A stretch of 64,000 bases of DNA, taken from contig SAUG01000047.1 of the NCBI GenBank assembly GCA_011316305.1, positions 1-64,000 on the forward strand, read 5' to 3'. Positions 34,866 to 48,207 of the stretch are shown piece by piece. A model generated the notes under the pieces. It saw only the letters and a list, made by a program, of their open reading frames with translations. It was not told the origin of the DNA and did no database searches. The translations under genes and the position numbers were made by a program. Numbering within the stretch: position 1 is the stretch's first letter; every line of letters begins with the position of its first letter. Source of the DNA: Rusavskia elegans (lineage: Eukaryota; Ascomycota; Lecanoromycetes; Teloschistales; Teloschistaceae).

Positions 34866-37560
34866 ATTAGCGAACTATACTAAAATTAACTATAAATCCC
34901 CATCTTACTTCTATAGCTATAGAATTTATAATTTATATATCTAATTCGGCTAAATTAAAACTCGTAATAGTATTTTATTACTAATTTCTAGCGGTTATTT
35001 CTAGACGCTATTATCTAATTCCTTATTCGTCGTTACTATATTTCTACTATTTTCTTCTGCTATTTATATAGATATTCTCTGTCGTTTAACCCGCGGTAAA
35101 TCTAATAAAACTATTATTAATAACTTTTAAAATCGTATATTCTTTAACTAAATAGAAAAATAAAACGAAATTAAAAAAAAAAAAAAATAGCGATATTATT
35201 ACTAAATCGAAAGAGCTAAATAGAAAATCGGTCTTTTTCGATAAAAAAAATTTTAAATAATTAAAATTTTTTTTAAATTAAAAGCCGCTAGTCTATTAAA
35301 ATTAAATATAATAGTTTTTATATAATTTCTATAGTATTATTATTAGCTAACTATTATTTAATAAAGTTTTTAAAAAGTTTTACTATTCTAGAAAAATCGT
35401 TTATTATATCGCCGACTAAAAATTTAATAAATTAAAAGAAAAATAGTACCGGTATATAGCTAAATAAAGGTTTGATTAAATCGTCTATTTAAATAAATCG
35501 GCGGTTTATAAACGAATAGATTCGGCCTTTTTTTCTTTTTATTAATTTAATATTAATTCGGTTAGATAATAGAAAATTCGAATAAAATTATATGAATATA
35601 TTTTATAAAATTAAATAGAATTTTAAAAATTCGAAGAAATAATATATCTTTCTAATAATATATATAATAGAATTATTTATAATAAAAATTAATTATAAAA
35701 ATTATACGAACGAGTTTTTTAATTAATTTATTAGATAATATATTCTATTTCAAAAAGATTTCGATAATAATTTTCATTTAATACAAGTATTAAATAATAC
35801 GAAATATTATTATAACGCCGAATTAAAAAATATATACGTCGTTATAGACGTTATATTAACGTTTCTATTTCTATATTTTTCGAAATTTAATTCTATCGAA
35901 ATTTCATTTATATTACTAAAGGTATAGATAAAAAAAAACTATAGATTCGTAGATATTTATAATAAAAAAAAGAATTTCCAAATTTTTTAAATAACGCTAT
36001 AGAGTTTTAAATATAGAATAGCGAGCTAGCAGGCCAATTTTATAATATAGATTACATTTAAAGATTTTAAATAAAAATATATAGAAACTATCGCGAGAAA
36101 TTAATTAAATCTAAGCTGATTATATATATAAATAATTTATTTTTCCTTTAAAATTTCTATCTATTTTACTTTAGATTATTATTTTTTTATTTAATTTAAT
36201 ATAATAGATTCGATTATTTAAATTTTATATATTATCTTTATTAAATAATTTTTTATATCTATTTTACCACGTCTAAATTTATATAGTCTATTATAAAAGA
36301 TTATCCGCCGGTTTAATATTAAAACTAATATAGAAAAAAAGTTATTCTAAAAAGAATTTAATTAAAAACGAAAAAAAATAGCTACTAGTTTTTACGTTGT
36401 CTATAAAATTCGTTAAATTTTTTTTTAAATAAATTTAATAATACTAGATTTTATTTTAAATACGTTCTATTTCTTTTCAAATAAAAGTTCCGTTTTTAAT
36501 TTTATAGTACTATAAGGTTATAGCCAAGATCTTTAATAGAAACGAAGATATTTTATAACTTTCGCGTCTTTACCGGTCTAATACGAAAAAGATATTTGTT
36601 ACATCCAAGATTCCACGGAAATATTTACGTTTATTAATTAAATAAACGGATTAATAGTTTAATTTAATTGGAATTACTAGAACTATAGAACTATTTCTAT
36701 TTTGTAAATCGACTCTATCGGACGTATACCGCGTATCGGCTTTTTTATTATATATATTGCTTTTTATAGTTTAGTAGATGGTTTCTTTCGTTAATCGTTA
36801 ATATAATTACTAAATACTACTTTTTTTTATCTTTTATAATTATTTACGTAACGAAAACGTCTCGTAATATTATAATCTTACTTTTACGATTATAAAAGAC
36901 TAGTTATAATAATCTATACTAGAGTTTCTTTATTATTTAATAGTTCGGACTATGTTTATAGCTATAGCTAGATTTGAACGTAACGTTTTCTAATATATAG
37001 AAATATTATATTTTAACGATTTTAAAAAATAGATAAAAATCGAATTTTTATCTAACTAATATTATTTAAACGACCCGCGGAAACTTTAGTCGATTCGGAA
37101 ACTATTCGGAATATTATATCGAAAGACTATATAAAAAGATTTAGTATTTTTTTAATTAAAAAAACGAAACTTTAATTTATAAAAACTATTAATAATATAA
37201 ATAAAATTAAAATCTAATTTATAACTAATTTTTTCTAGATACGAAATAATAGTTATAATAAAAAAATAATCTTTAATATTATAAAGATATATAGAAACTT
37301 TTATTTAGATATTCTATAATTTATAAAATAAAATTTAAAAATCAAATAGAAATTAAAATAGATAAAAATCGGAAGCTATCTATTTAGTATATCTAAGAAA
37401 TTAGGCGAAATAAAAAAATATAAAAGTTTTTTATCCCAAAGTAGCTAATTATAAAGAAAGTAATAATTATAGATAAAATTCTATATCTATTTAAAAGATT
37501 TTAAAAAATATTAAAAAAATTAGAAAAAGATTTACTTTTATCGGTTTATATTTAAAAAGA
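34866..37560. other. Unassigned RIP-mutated sequence
   Basis: This is AT-rich, heavily mutated DNA between the gene block and the first recognisable reverse transcriptase. It may hold the LTR, gag and protease of the + strand gypsy element that follows, but I could not recognise any motif here. Confidence 0.4.
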
Positions 37561-40083
37561 CTACGAAATTTTTATTATAGATCCGAAAAAGCTATAAACT
37601 AGATTAATTTACGAATTAAATTATAAATAATCGAAACTATTAAAATAATATATTAATTATAATTTTTAAAAAAATATATACGCTATTTTAAATCTAGAAC
37701 CAGATAACTAATTTTATTTATATTACAAAAAAAACAGTAATTTACGATTTTATATTAAATTTAGACGATTTAATATAGTAATATAAAAAGATAAATATCT
37801 TTTTCTTTTTCTAGTAGATTTAGAAAATAAAATAGAAAAAGTTAAATAATTTATAAAACTTAATTTTAGAGACGCTTTTAACCTTTTTAAAAAAAAATAG
37901 AAAACCGCGTTTAAAATAAAATATAGATTATTCGAATATTTAATAATATTTTTTAATTTAATAAATATACCGATTTTACTATAATAAATAGTTATTAAGA
38001 TATTATATAAATATTTATATATATTTATAATAGTATATATAGATAATATACTAATAATTTCGAAAACGAAAAAAAAAATATAAATAATATATAGTTAAAA
38101 TATTATAGATATTTCGAAAATATAATTTTAAAATAAAAAAAAAGTCGGAATTTTTTAAAAAGAGATAACTTTTCTAGATTATATTATAAAGCCGGAAAAT
38201 ATTGAAATAAAAGTAAATAAACTGGCCGATTCGAATCGGATTTCCGTCGAATTAGCGAATATTCGACCCGATTTTAATAATCCGATCCGAATCCGATTCG
38301 ATTATATAATATATTTAATATAATATTATTATAATAATAAAGATTATATATTTAAATAATATATTTTCTTGAATTAAAATCTCTCTAGCTAACGTGGTTA
38401 ATAAATTAGAATTTTTTTTAGTAAATTCGTTTAAAAGTTATACTAGTTTTAATCTTTTATACTAGATTTTAGCGCTAAAATCTAGTTTTGGCAAATCGAA
38501 TTGGATTACGATTTAGAATTCGAAATTCGGTCGGATCGAATTAGTTAATTCGGGTTCGAAATCCGATCCGACGGCAAATCTAGAAAAAACTAAATTTAAA
38601 ATAATAAAAAAATAACTAATATCTAAAAATAAAAAGAATATATAAATTTTTTTAAAATTTACTGAATTCTATTAAAATATAATAAAAAGATATACTAAAA
38701 AAGCTGTTTTTTTTATAAATTTATTAAAAAATAATATAACGTTTTAATAGAAAAAAATCGAAAATAAAATTTTTAAAAATTTAATTAGAATTTTATATAC
38801 AAAAAAGTTTTAGAAATTTTCAATCTAGAAAAATAAAGATTTATATATATAGATATTTTAAATAGAACGTTTAGATTTTATATAATATAGAAAAACAGAT
38901 TTCTAAAATATTAATTAAAAAAATTAATTATTATAGAAGTTAATAATATAGTAATAGATGATAAACTACTAGTAATTATAGCAAGTTTTATATATTAGAA
39001 AATCTATATTAAAGATATATTAGAAAAAGTAATTGTTTATATAAATTATAAAAATCTTCTATTATTTCTATTAGATAAAAAATTTAATTAAAAATAACTA
39101 CAATAGATAAAGAAAATAGTCTATTACGATTTTAAAATAAAATATATTAAAAATACAGATAATATAATTTTAGATATATTAAATAGAAAAATAGATTATA
39201 AAATAACGAAAAAAATAAATAGACTATTTTTAAAAAGGAATAGTAAAATTTTTAAAAAAATAAAAATTTCCGAAAAAATAAATAATATTATTAAATAGTT
39301 ATATTATTATAAAAAAGTAAAATATTAGAAAATTATAAAATTATTAAAAAAAATTTAAAAGAAATTAAATATAAAAATATTCAAAAAATACGTCGAAAAA
39401 TATATAAAAAATTATCTAAAATATATAATAGTAAAATAAAATAAATAAAATCTAAAAGAAAAATAATAGCTAGTATAAATTTTTAATTAATTTTATTAAT
39501 AGATTATAATAGATTTCGTAATAGAATTATCGAAATTAATCGATCTATTAATATAAATTACGTATAATATATTCCTAATAATCGTTAACGAATTTACGAA
39601 ATACGTAAAGTTTATATTATATAAAATAATTATAATAATAAACTAATTTATTTTTCGTTTATTAAAAACAGTTTTCTATAAAAATAAAATCTTAAAAAAA
39701 TTATTTTAGATAGAAATAAACAGTTCGTATTAAATTTGATATAAAATTTAATATAAAATATAGAAATCAAATAAATAATATTAATATCTTTTTACTTTTA
39801 AATAGACGATTAAATAGAATAAATAAATTTAATTTTCGAATTCTATTTAAAGATTTATTACTTTAAAAAAAAAGAAAATTAAATTAAATTCTAAAACGAC
39901 TATAGTAGATATAATATAATTATAATAATATTGAAATAATAAATAGAATGCTATATAAATCTATATAGAGAAAATATAATATAGATCTAGAATTGGTTCC
40001 ATAACGCTAATCACTTTAGATTAACGTCCGCTAATATAATAAAAATCTAGTTAATAAATAACCGTAACAGTTACCGGCTTCGA
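37560..40083 (+). mobile_element. Ty3/gypsy pol relic, + strand
   Basis: This is a RIP-damaged pol reading left to right. Reverse transcriptase is clear at about 37740-38065: LRFYIKFRRFN, then KTAFKIKYRLFEYL, then the catalytic box as YIDNILI (usual YVDDILI). The frame is interrupted by a hAT-derived element at 38218-38582, before which LDYIIKPGNIEI is readable. RNase H follows at about 38940-39090 (VYINYKNLLLFL for the usual VYTDHKNL.YF), and weak integrase similarity lies at about 39480-39790. Stops are TAA/TAG. The LTRs of this copy were not identified. Confidence 0.75.
38218..38582 (-). mobile_element. hAT-derived MITE, inverted copy
   Basis: This is a 365-bp element with GGGTCGG/CCGATCC-type subterminal repeats. 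Its left end (TAAACTGGCCGATTCG) matches the reverse complement of the right end of the full hAT element at 54511. Its right end (ATCCGATCCGACGG) matches the reverse complement of that element's left end. It has no coding capacity. It sits inside the reverse transcriptase of the + strand gypsy relic. I could not read a convincing 8-bp target duplication. Confidence 0.7.
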
Positions 40084-40088
40084 AAAAT

Positions 40089-40914
40089 TGTAACGTCTCT
40101 ATATATTAGAAAGCGTTACGCTCGAGTCTAACTATAGCCGTAGACGTAGTTCGAGCTAGACTGACCGTCGGGTCGGGTTTTAAACTCGGGTTAACTAATC
40201 CGATCCGATCCGAATCGGATTAGGAAATTCTACGGTTCGATTCAAATCGAATCTCGAATCGGATTATATAATCCGATTCGATTCGACTTACTCGCTAAAC
40301 CTATATACTCGTATAACTCTAGTATAAAAGTTATACGAATTATTTAAAAATTTTTTAATTAATTAACTACGCTAGCTAAAAAGATTCTAGTTAGATTAAA
40401 TATATTAGTTTAATATACTATCTATATAAATCATTTAATAATAATATATATATATATTTATTATATATATAGAAGGTTTAACGGATATCCGGGTTCGATC
40501 CGGATTCGACTCGGACCCGACCGCTTAGCGAGTCGAACCGATTCGACCCGAAGTGGCCAGTCTAGTTCGAGCTACTAAATAGTAAAGAAATCCTAGCGAA
40601 GGTTAATAAAACTAGTTTTATATAACTATAAAGATGAAATCTCGATATTATAAAACGTCTTTATTATATAATTAATTATAAAAAAGGAATAGAATAGTAT
40701 TTAGTAATTATATTAACGACTAATAAAGGAAGCTATCTAATAGAAATAAAAAACGATATATATAAATAAAAGTAGTCGCTATAGCTAAAGATAGCCGTAG
40801 GTATTTAGTACCGATTTATAAAAGCGGCTTTTATAGTTAACGCGGCTCTATACTAATTAGTTTCTCGTCTAGTTAATCTAGCGCCGATACTCTTATATAA
40901 TTATAGATATAATA
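40089..40914 (-). repeat. LTR of the 408-bp family (3' LTR of the minus-strand gypsy), interrupted by a MITE
   Basis: This LTR starts TGTAACGTC and is about 410 bp once the MITE and its target duplication are removed. It matches the LTRs at 49039-49446 and 53898-54306 along its length (for example around CTCGAG, AAATAGTAA and GCGTCTTTATTAT). On its right the minus strand reads a polypurine tract (AAAAGGGGCCG) directly before the LTR, which makes it the 3' LTR of the minus-strand element extending to the right. Confidence 0.8.
40157..40564 (+). mobile_element. hAT-derived MITE with 8-bp target duplication
   Basis: This is a 408-bp non-coding element, inverted ends TAGACTGACC and GGCCAGTCTA, flanked by GTTCGAGC at 40149-40156 and 40565-40572. 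Both ends carry CGGGTCGGG/CCGATCCGA-type repeats. Uninterrupted copies of the host LTR at 49.1 and 53.9 kb show the empty site. Left and right ends match those of the full hAT element at 43943-54511, so it is probably a deletion derivative moved by the same transposase. Confidence 0.88.
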
Positions 40915-43434
40915 CGGCCCCTTTTATATTACTTTTCTAAATTTTTTTAAAATTATTTAAATATTTTTAAAATATTTTTTTAATATCTATATATTTTTTT
41001 CGTCGGAAATTTTTTTTTATTTTACTAGAAATTTATCTGTTTCCTTTTTTTCGTTAATTATTTTCTTAATTTTATATTTTTTCTTTTTTTTAATAATTTT
41101 AGTATTTTACTAACGGTATTTTATATAGAATTTTTTTAAATAGACCGACGTAGAATTTAGAGAAAATTTCTATAGCCGATAGTTTTAACTATACTATAGT
41201 ACTTTTAATATTCTATATCTTAAAAACTCCTATATATAATTTATTTAATTTTCTATCTATTAGACTTTTAGTTAATAAAAGAATTTTATTTTCTTTTTTA
41301 ATATTATAGTTTTTTCTAGATTTATTTACCTTTATTTTAATTCTATTTTTTACTTTTTAGATTTCTAATTTAGTTTTTTTCTAGTTATTTTTTATTTTAT
41401 TTTCGAATATTTAGGCCGCGGGGTTTCTAGTATCGGAAATCATTTCTTGCTTTAACTTTTTACTATATAATAATTCGTCGGATATTATTTAAATATTTTC
41501 GTTATATAACGAATTAATTACTCTCTATACCGTAGATAAAAATTAAATCTAATCTTTTCCTTTTTCGAACTAGTAAATTCTAAGATAAACTTTTAAAATT
41601 TAATTTATCCGTTTCGTTTAGCTATCGATTTATAGATAAAAGAATATTAATATTATTTATTTTTTTCTAACTATTTATATCAGTCCTTTTATAAAGTTTA
41701 ATATAAAGTGTTTATCTCTATCTATTATAATCTTTTTTACGATTCCGTTTTTATATAAAATTGTTTTTAATAATATAAAAGAATATTATTCTACTATTAT
41801 CGTTATTTTATAAAAGATAAATTTTACGGATTTTATAAAACTATCTATAATTGTTACTATTATATTATATAATATTCAACTATATAGATTAATCGATTTA
41901 AATAGTTTTATTATAAAATTTATAGCGATTTATTAATATAGTTCTTTTAGTATCTAAATAGAATATAATTTGCTAATTTATTTTAATTAATTCTTTTTTA
42001 CTATTATATATTCTAGGCAGTTTTTAATATATTCTTCGACGTATTTTTTAAAAATTTTTATATTTATTTTTTCTTAGATACGTTTTAATATTTTTATAAT
42101 TTTTTAATATTCTAAAGTTCTAGAATTATAAACCTAGCAGATAATATCGTTAATCTTTTCGAAAATTTTTACTTTTTCTAAAATATTACTATTTCTTTTT
42201 AGTAATAGTTTAATTATTTTTTCTACTATTTTATAATCCGTTTTTCGATTTAGAATATCTATAACTATATTATCTATATCTTTAATAAATTTTATATCGA
42301 ATTTATAGTATATAATTTCTTTTATCTATTTTATTTATCTTTAGTTTAATTTTTTATCTATTAAAAGTAATAGAAGATTTCTATAATCTATAAAAAATAT
42401 TACTTTTTTTACTATTTCTTTTATATATATTTTCTAATATACTAAACCTATAAAATTACTAGTATTTCTTTATCTATTATTTTATATTTTACTTCGATAG
42501 ATATTAACTTTCTAGAATAGTATTCTAGCGGTCTATCTTTTTATATTATATATAATTCGAATATTCAATCCAATACGTCTATATATATAAACGTTTATTT
42601 ATTCGGATCGAAAATTCTAAAAGCGTTTTTATTATTAAAATTCTATTTAAATTTTTTAAATATCTCGTTTTCGATTTATATCTATTAAAAGATTCCATTA
42701 TTTTATAATAAATCTATAAAAGAAACGATTTTCTTTACGTATCCTTCTACTATATTCTAGTAAAAATCTATAAATCTAAAGAAGTTTTAAATATCTTTTT
42801 TACTTTTTAGAATCGGCTATTTTTTAATTACTTTTAGTTTATTAGCTTCTATTATAATACTTTCCGGTTTAATTATATAATTTAAAAAGGTTACTTTTTT
42901 TTTTAAAAAAATTCTAATTTTTTTTCTTTAACTCTAAAATTATATTTTCGAAATATCTAAAGTATTATATTAATATATTTTTTTTATTTATTTTTCGTTT
43001 TAGAAAATATTAGTACGTTATCTATATAAATTATAATAAAGATATTAAAATAGTTATTTAGTTAATTTATTTTGGTTTTGGTATCCGATGAACCAATAGT
43101 TCGGTAAATAAATCAAACGTTAATATATTAGTATTAAATATACGGTAGCAGAACTTGTATTCCAGTTTAATTAACGTAAATAACGATTCTATAGAATTTC
43201 AATTCAAATTTACTTAATAATATAACGTATTCTTCTACCGATGATTTAATCAACGTTAAAATAATTATATATTATTTTATTAATAGTTTATTATATAGTC
43301 GCAGGCGTATTTATTAATCCGAAAAATATTACTAAATATTCGAATAGTCCGTATTTTATTCTAAATACTATTTTCTATTTATCCTTTTTTTTAATTTTTA
43401 GTAGATTAAAGACGTCCTTTAGATTAAATTTTAT
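40915..43434 (-). mobile_element. Minus-strand Ty3/gypsy relic, downstream part of pol
   Basis: Read on the minus strand from 43434 down, the reverse transcriptase resumes in mid-domain (NLKDVFNLLKIKK, then KYGLFEYL) and is followed by YIDNVLIFSKTK near 43030, RNase H near 42530 (YSRKLISIEVKYKIIDKE) and integrase near 41800-41570 (GIVKKIIIDRDKHFI for the usual SDRD..F, with ERINQ-like sequence after it). The first part of the reverse transcriptase is at 62389-62500, on the other side of an 18.95-kb insertion. A further 150-200 bp disturbance at about 43060-43250 breaks the frame. The polypurine tract and 3' LTR lie at 40915 and below. Confidence 0.85.
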
Positions 43435-43672
43435 TGTGAGCGCCAAACGCGTTATATAGACCTTGGAGATATAATTGGAACGCTTGGAAACGAGGCTCGC
43501 CGCCTAGTCGCTAGAGCGTCGCTAGCGTATCGGATTTCGATTCTTCTTCGCTTTTTCCTTTCCTTTATTACTAGATTATATTCCAGCTTTTCTAGAATAT
43601 AAATTAGTTCTATAATATATCTTTCGTCTGATCTATAATTATATACTATTCTAGAAATACCCCGTCTAAATA
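43435..43672 (+). repeat. 5' LTR (238 bp)
   Basis: It begins TGTGAGCGCC and ends before position 43673. It aligns without length change to 62151-62388, sharing AACGCGTTATATAG, CTTGGAAACGAGGCTCGCCG and CGCTAGCGTATCGGAT. Differences are mainly C/T and G/A. Confidence 0.92.
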
Positions 43673-44899
43673 GTTCTAATTTATTATTTAAACGTTTTTA
43701 GCTCGGTATATATTATTTATAGTACGAGTATATTAATATCGATATATAGTACTCGTAGTAGTTATAGCCGTAGTAAAGCCCTTTAGATAGAATTATAATA
43801 AGCTAGCGCTAAAGCTTTTAAACCGCGGATTATAGACGTTACGGATTAACCTAATAAATATAATCTATTTATACCGAAGACGCCCGACGAAGAAAACCCT
43901 GGATTATTCTCTATTATTTAAAAAACCTAATCGGAACCCTATTAGACTGGTCGTCGGATCGGATTTTTCTATAGTTCGACTCGACTCGAATCCGAATTAG
44001 AGTCGGATATTCGGGTTCGATTTGCTAAAATGCTAAAATCGTATATAAAAGTATAACTTTAGTATTAAAATATAATTCTTCTTATATATTATACTATCTA
44101 TAAATCTCTATATTTTTCTAATAATATACTAAAGACTTTAGATATTCCTAATATTAACGTATCCTAATATTAATATATACTATTTATTAATATCTATTAA
44201 ATAGTTAATACTATTCGTATTATTATTTAATATTTATATATCTATATTATCCTTTTATATTACTATTATAGAAATCTAAAATAAAATATCTGATATAAAT
44301 ATTAATCTTCGCCTCTTTATTTTCTAGACCGATACGTCTAGCGAAGACCTTTTTACTAGATTCCTGTTAAGTAATATCTATCCTAGTTAATCTGCAAGCC
44401 AGCTTCCAAACCGATCTATAATCGGAATTCTAATTAAATTTAATTATTTATATAAAAAGTAATAATAGATTATTAAAAATATAGTAAATAAAATTCGAGC
44501 CGACTATCTAGGACTAGTATTTCGGGATAATAATAAATTTATTTAATAGAATATAGATTACTATTAAGATTTTTAATAATAGTAATCTAGTACTCCTATC
44601 GCTATAGATATTAAAGATAGGATTCGAAAGAAAATAGCCGATTTTCTATAGACGAAAAAGGCTATAGTATAAAGATAGTCGTTTTAATAGAATAAATTCT
44701 ACTAGATAGCTTTAATAATAGATAGCCTATCTAATTTTATATATAAATACTATTTTAAGGTTTTTAACTATTCTATAGCCTCCAGTTCTTTAAATATATC
44801 TACTATAAAAAAATATCTTTCGATTAATAGTTACTACGGATCCAAGCGACGTAATTTATAATCTATTATTAAGATATTACTTGTCCGCGTAAGTAGTAA

Positions 44900-46745
44900 A
44901 TAGTAATATAAAGAGATAATATAAAGCTTATTTATTTAATAATAGAAGAAGAGCTATATTAAACTAGATTTTACTTTCGATTAAAACGTCTGGAATAAAT
45001 ATCTATATAAGACTTTCTTAGATCTAAATCTACTAATCCGGACTATCGAAAACGAGAATTTTAGGAAACTACTATAAATACTTTGTCTGGATATATAGCT
45101 ATTTAAGTATATATAATTTATAATAATAATTTTTAATAAATATAAAACTATCCGCGATAGAATCAAGTCTGATTTAAAAACCGTAGGACGTATTTTACTT
45201 ATATTAGATATTTGGTCTAGTTTATAGAAGGTCGCGTATTTAGAAGTAATTATATATTAGATTAATATATAGTTTTAACTTTAGGAACGTCTATTTAGAT
45301 TTATATTTCTATCTATAAATTACTCCGGTCGTTTATAGTAACAAGAACTATTAATACTTTTAGAGTTTTTCTAGTTTAAATAGCAGCTTTTAGATATTAT
45401 TATCGATAATACTAGCTCTAACTCTACGTTAAAAAAAGAGTTTAAAAAGATTCTTAGTCGATTTAATAGTCGATAGGATCGACTATAAAACTCGCTACCT
45501 TGCCTAATTTATATAGTTAATCTAGTAACCTAAATCTTTATTAAAGTTATTAGATTATAAATATTAGGCGATAACTTTATCTATTAGCTAGATAATAAGT
45601 AAATAATAACTATTGGTACCGGTCTATTAAACGTCGTAAAAAAAGTAATATACGTAGGTAATATAAATTGAATGATTTTTATACTAATAGTATTTTTAGA
45701 TTCGCGCTATTATAATCTATTCCGATATCTCTTTTTAATATAAACTTCGCTTTAAAAAATTTTAGAATAGGGCCGATTCTGATTTTCGCGCTAGAAATCT
45801 TATTTAAGATATTCGTATTTGATAGAATTCGACTTATTTTATAATTTATAGGATATATCTACTTCGCTAAACTATTAATAAATTCTTTAAAGAAAATTCG
45901 CGAGACCTATAAATATAAGAGATTATCTTTAATATAGATAAATAGTAATCTGTTTTCCTTATAGGTAGTATACTGTAACCGTTCTATAAAATTACTTTAA
46001 TAGTTTCGCGAATTACCGGCGTTAGAATTTATCTAGTATATCGACTTTATAGTAAATTTTACGATTTCTTTACTAAAGTATAGGAAGTTATAAAGACTTC
46101 GAACTATTTTTAAAAGATAATAGTATTAATAGCTTGCGAAAAGGCTTTTACTAAACTTACTAAGTATTATTCTCGTACTAAAAATAAAGGAAGACTAATA
46201 TATAATCTTGCGAATATTTTTAATTCTATAGTAAAACTTAACTTTTATCGAAACTAGAATATTATTAAATAGAAGAAAGATATAGAAAAATATTCGGGGT
46301 ATATAGATAAATATCGGAATAAGTTTAAAAAATATTTTAATAAATACTATAGGACTTCTATTAATCTACTAAAGTATAGAGCCTGCTATAGAAAGGAAAA
46401 TAGAATAATATATAATAGTAATATATTATAAATATACTAACTAGATAATAGCCTGCTATAATTATTTTAAATAGTTTTCTTTAATAGTTCTAGCGTCTTC
46501 GAATATCTGCTTCCGAAGCTAATCGATACCTTCGCGCTAATATTACCGAAGATAATCTAAACTGGATATTTTAGAAAGATAATATTTCGAATTTTCTAAA
46601 ATTAGTATAGATAGCTCGCGATATTTTTTCCTATCTAATATCCTCGGTCGGAATTAAACGGACTTTTAGTCTCGCTAGAAGAGTTTATCGGTAGAATCGA
46701 GCTTAAATAACTCTATAGTATATAGAGCAGACGATAATAATTAAA
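44900..46745 (+). pseudogene. hAT transposase relic
   Basis: This is a RIP-damaged frame. Readable parts include the start of the catalytic core (LILDIWSSL near 45190-45230, the usual D.W.SPN) and the IIDNTSSNST box near 45400 (hAT DNASSN motif). The C-terminal region reads YNLANIFNSIVKLNFY near 46200. The dimerisation domain near 46610-46690 reads ARDIFSYLISSVGIKRTFS then LARRVYR (usual IPASS..ERLFS). Stops are TAA/TAG at expected Gln or Trp codons. The N-terminal zinc finger could not be recognised, so the start is approximate. Confidence 0.85.
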
Positions 46746-46939
46746 TATTATAATCGTACTATAGATTTAGATTCCGACGAAATATTAGAAGAGCTATAGA
46801 ATATATTTAATCGAGTAGAAATAGAGGATAACGCTATACTTCTGGAAAGGAATCTATTTAAAAAGAATTTTAAAAATATATTTGATAGATTGATCTAGTA
46901 TACTTTTTATTTAATATCAGTATAGTAATATATATAGGT

Positions 46940-47900
46940 AGTATATTCTTTCTAGACTATTATTCCTCGATCTATATAACTAGTTAAATAGTTTAATACT
47001 TCCTTCTATATCTTTATCTTTATCTTTTTCTATATTTTTATCGTTATTTACTTCCGCCTCCTCTTCTATATTTTTATCCTGACTATTAAAATTAATATTT
47101 CTAGCTAAACCTTTATTATTTCTAAATTTAATATTATTCTATATAGAAGAGTATTTCTCTACTATCTGATTCTTTTTATTAACTTTAACGATATTATCGC
47201 TATTTTTATTTTCCTTTTTATAAAGAAATTTAATATACTTATCAACCGTATTCCCGCTATAATCAAATTCTTTAGTAAATACCGTCTATTTTTCTAGGGG
47301 GTCTCGAGTTCTAGCAGACTAAAATTCTTAGAGGTCGGTATAATAGATTACTCGTTATTAGATAAAATTAACGATTAGGGCTATATACTTCGTTAAAATT
47401 ACTCTATTCGGACCGTTAATAGCGATATTAGATTAGAAAAATATTAGAAATAAATATTCCTATACTAGATAACTCTATTTATATTCGATATATTACTCTA
47501 ATATATTATTTTACTCTATTTCTACTTTATCTATTCGATAGTTATTGCTTTTTCCGTATCTTTTATAAAAGTTTTAGTACGTAGATCGTTTTCGTAATAT
47601 AATACTATATATAGATTAGTGTTTAGTATAGTATATATTACTTTATTATATTACTATAGATTTCTTTTTCGACTTTATAGTCTATTTTCTAATCTCTAGC
47701 GTTTTATTTTAATACGGCCTTCGTTTTTATATCTACGCTTTTCTAGAAATCTATTCCTTTAAGTTTTTTAATATATTTATATATTATAATACGGTCTATA
47801 CTCTGTTTCTTATAGAATTTATATTCGGTATCGGATTATTTTTTACCGCGTTTATAGTTTACGACTGATTTAGATTTCGTAAATAGTAGTTTTGATTTAG
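46940..47900 (-). pseudogene. Unidentified minus-strand reading frame inside the hAT transposon
   Basis: On the minus strand, from about 47280 down to 46950, about 105 codons read almost open (two TAG). The sequence starts near FTKEFDYSGNTVDKYI and ends in a Lys/Glu/Asp-rich tail (EEEAEVNNDKNIEKDKDKD). A second partly open stretch in another frame extends upstream to about 47900. I recognise no family. It is convergent with the transposase and lies between it and the histone-like frame. It could be a second transposon gene or a remnant of another insertion. Confidence 0.4.
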
Positions 47901-48207
47901 ATATAATAGATGGTATACTAAGTAATATAGTAGGGTAATATAATCAGTAGCTATAGAATTATCTAAAGATTCTAGGTATTATAGTAATAAAATATACTAG
48001 AAGTTTATAGAAATATATAGACTCGTTTAGAGTCCTAATCCTCTAGCTATAATATAGCCGACGATTATCTAAATAACTTTACCTCTAATCTTCTATTTTT
48101 TAATAATTAACTACTATAATAAAATATTAATATACTATATACCGTATCGTATTATACTTTATTTTATCGTTAGTTTTTCGTTCTTTTCGTTCGTCGTAGC
48201 GTAATAT

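Noticed and set aside
44981..45166. Short minus-strand open frame
   Set aside because: Antisense within the hAT transposase relic; AT-rich DNA gives such frames by chance.
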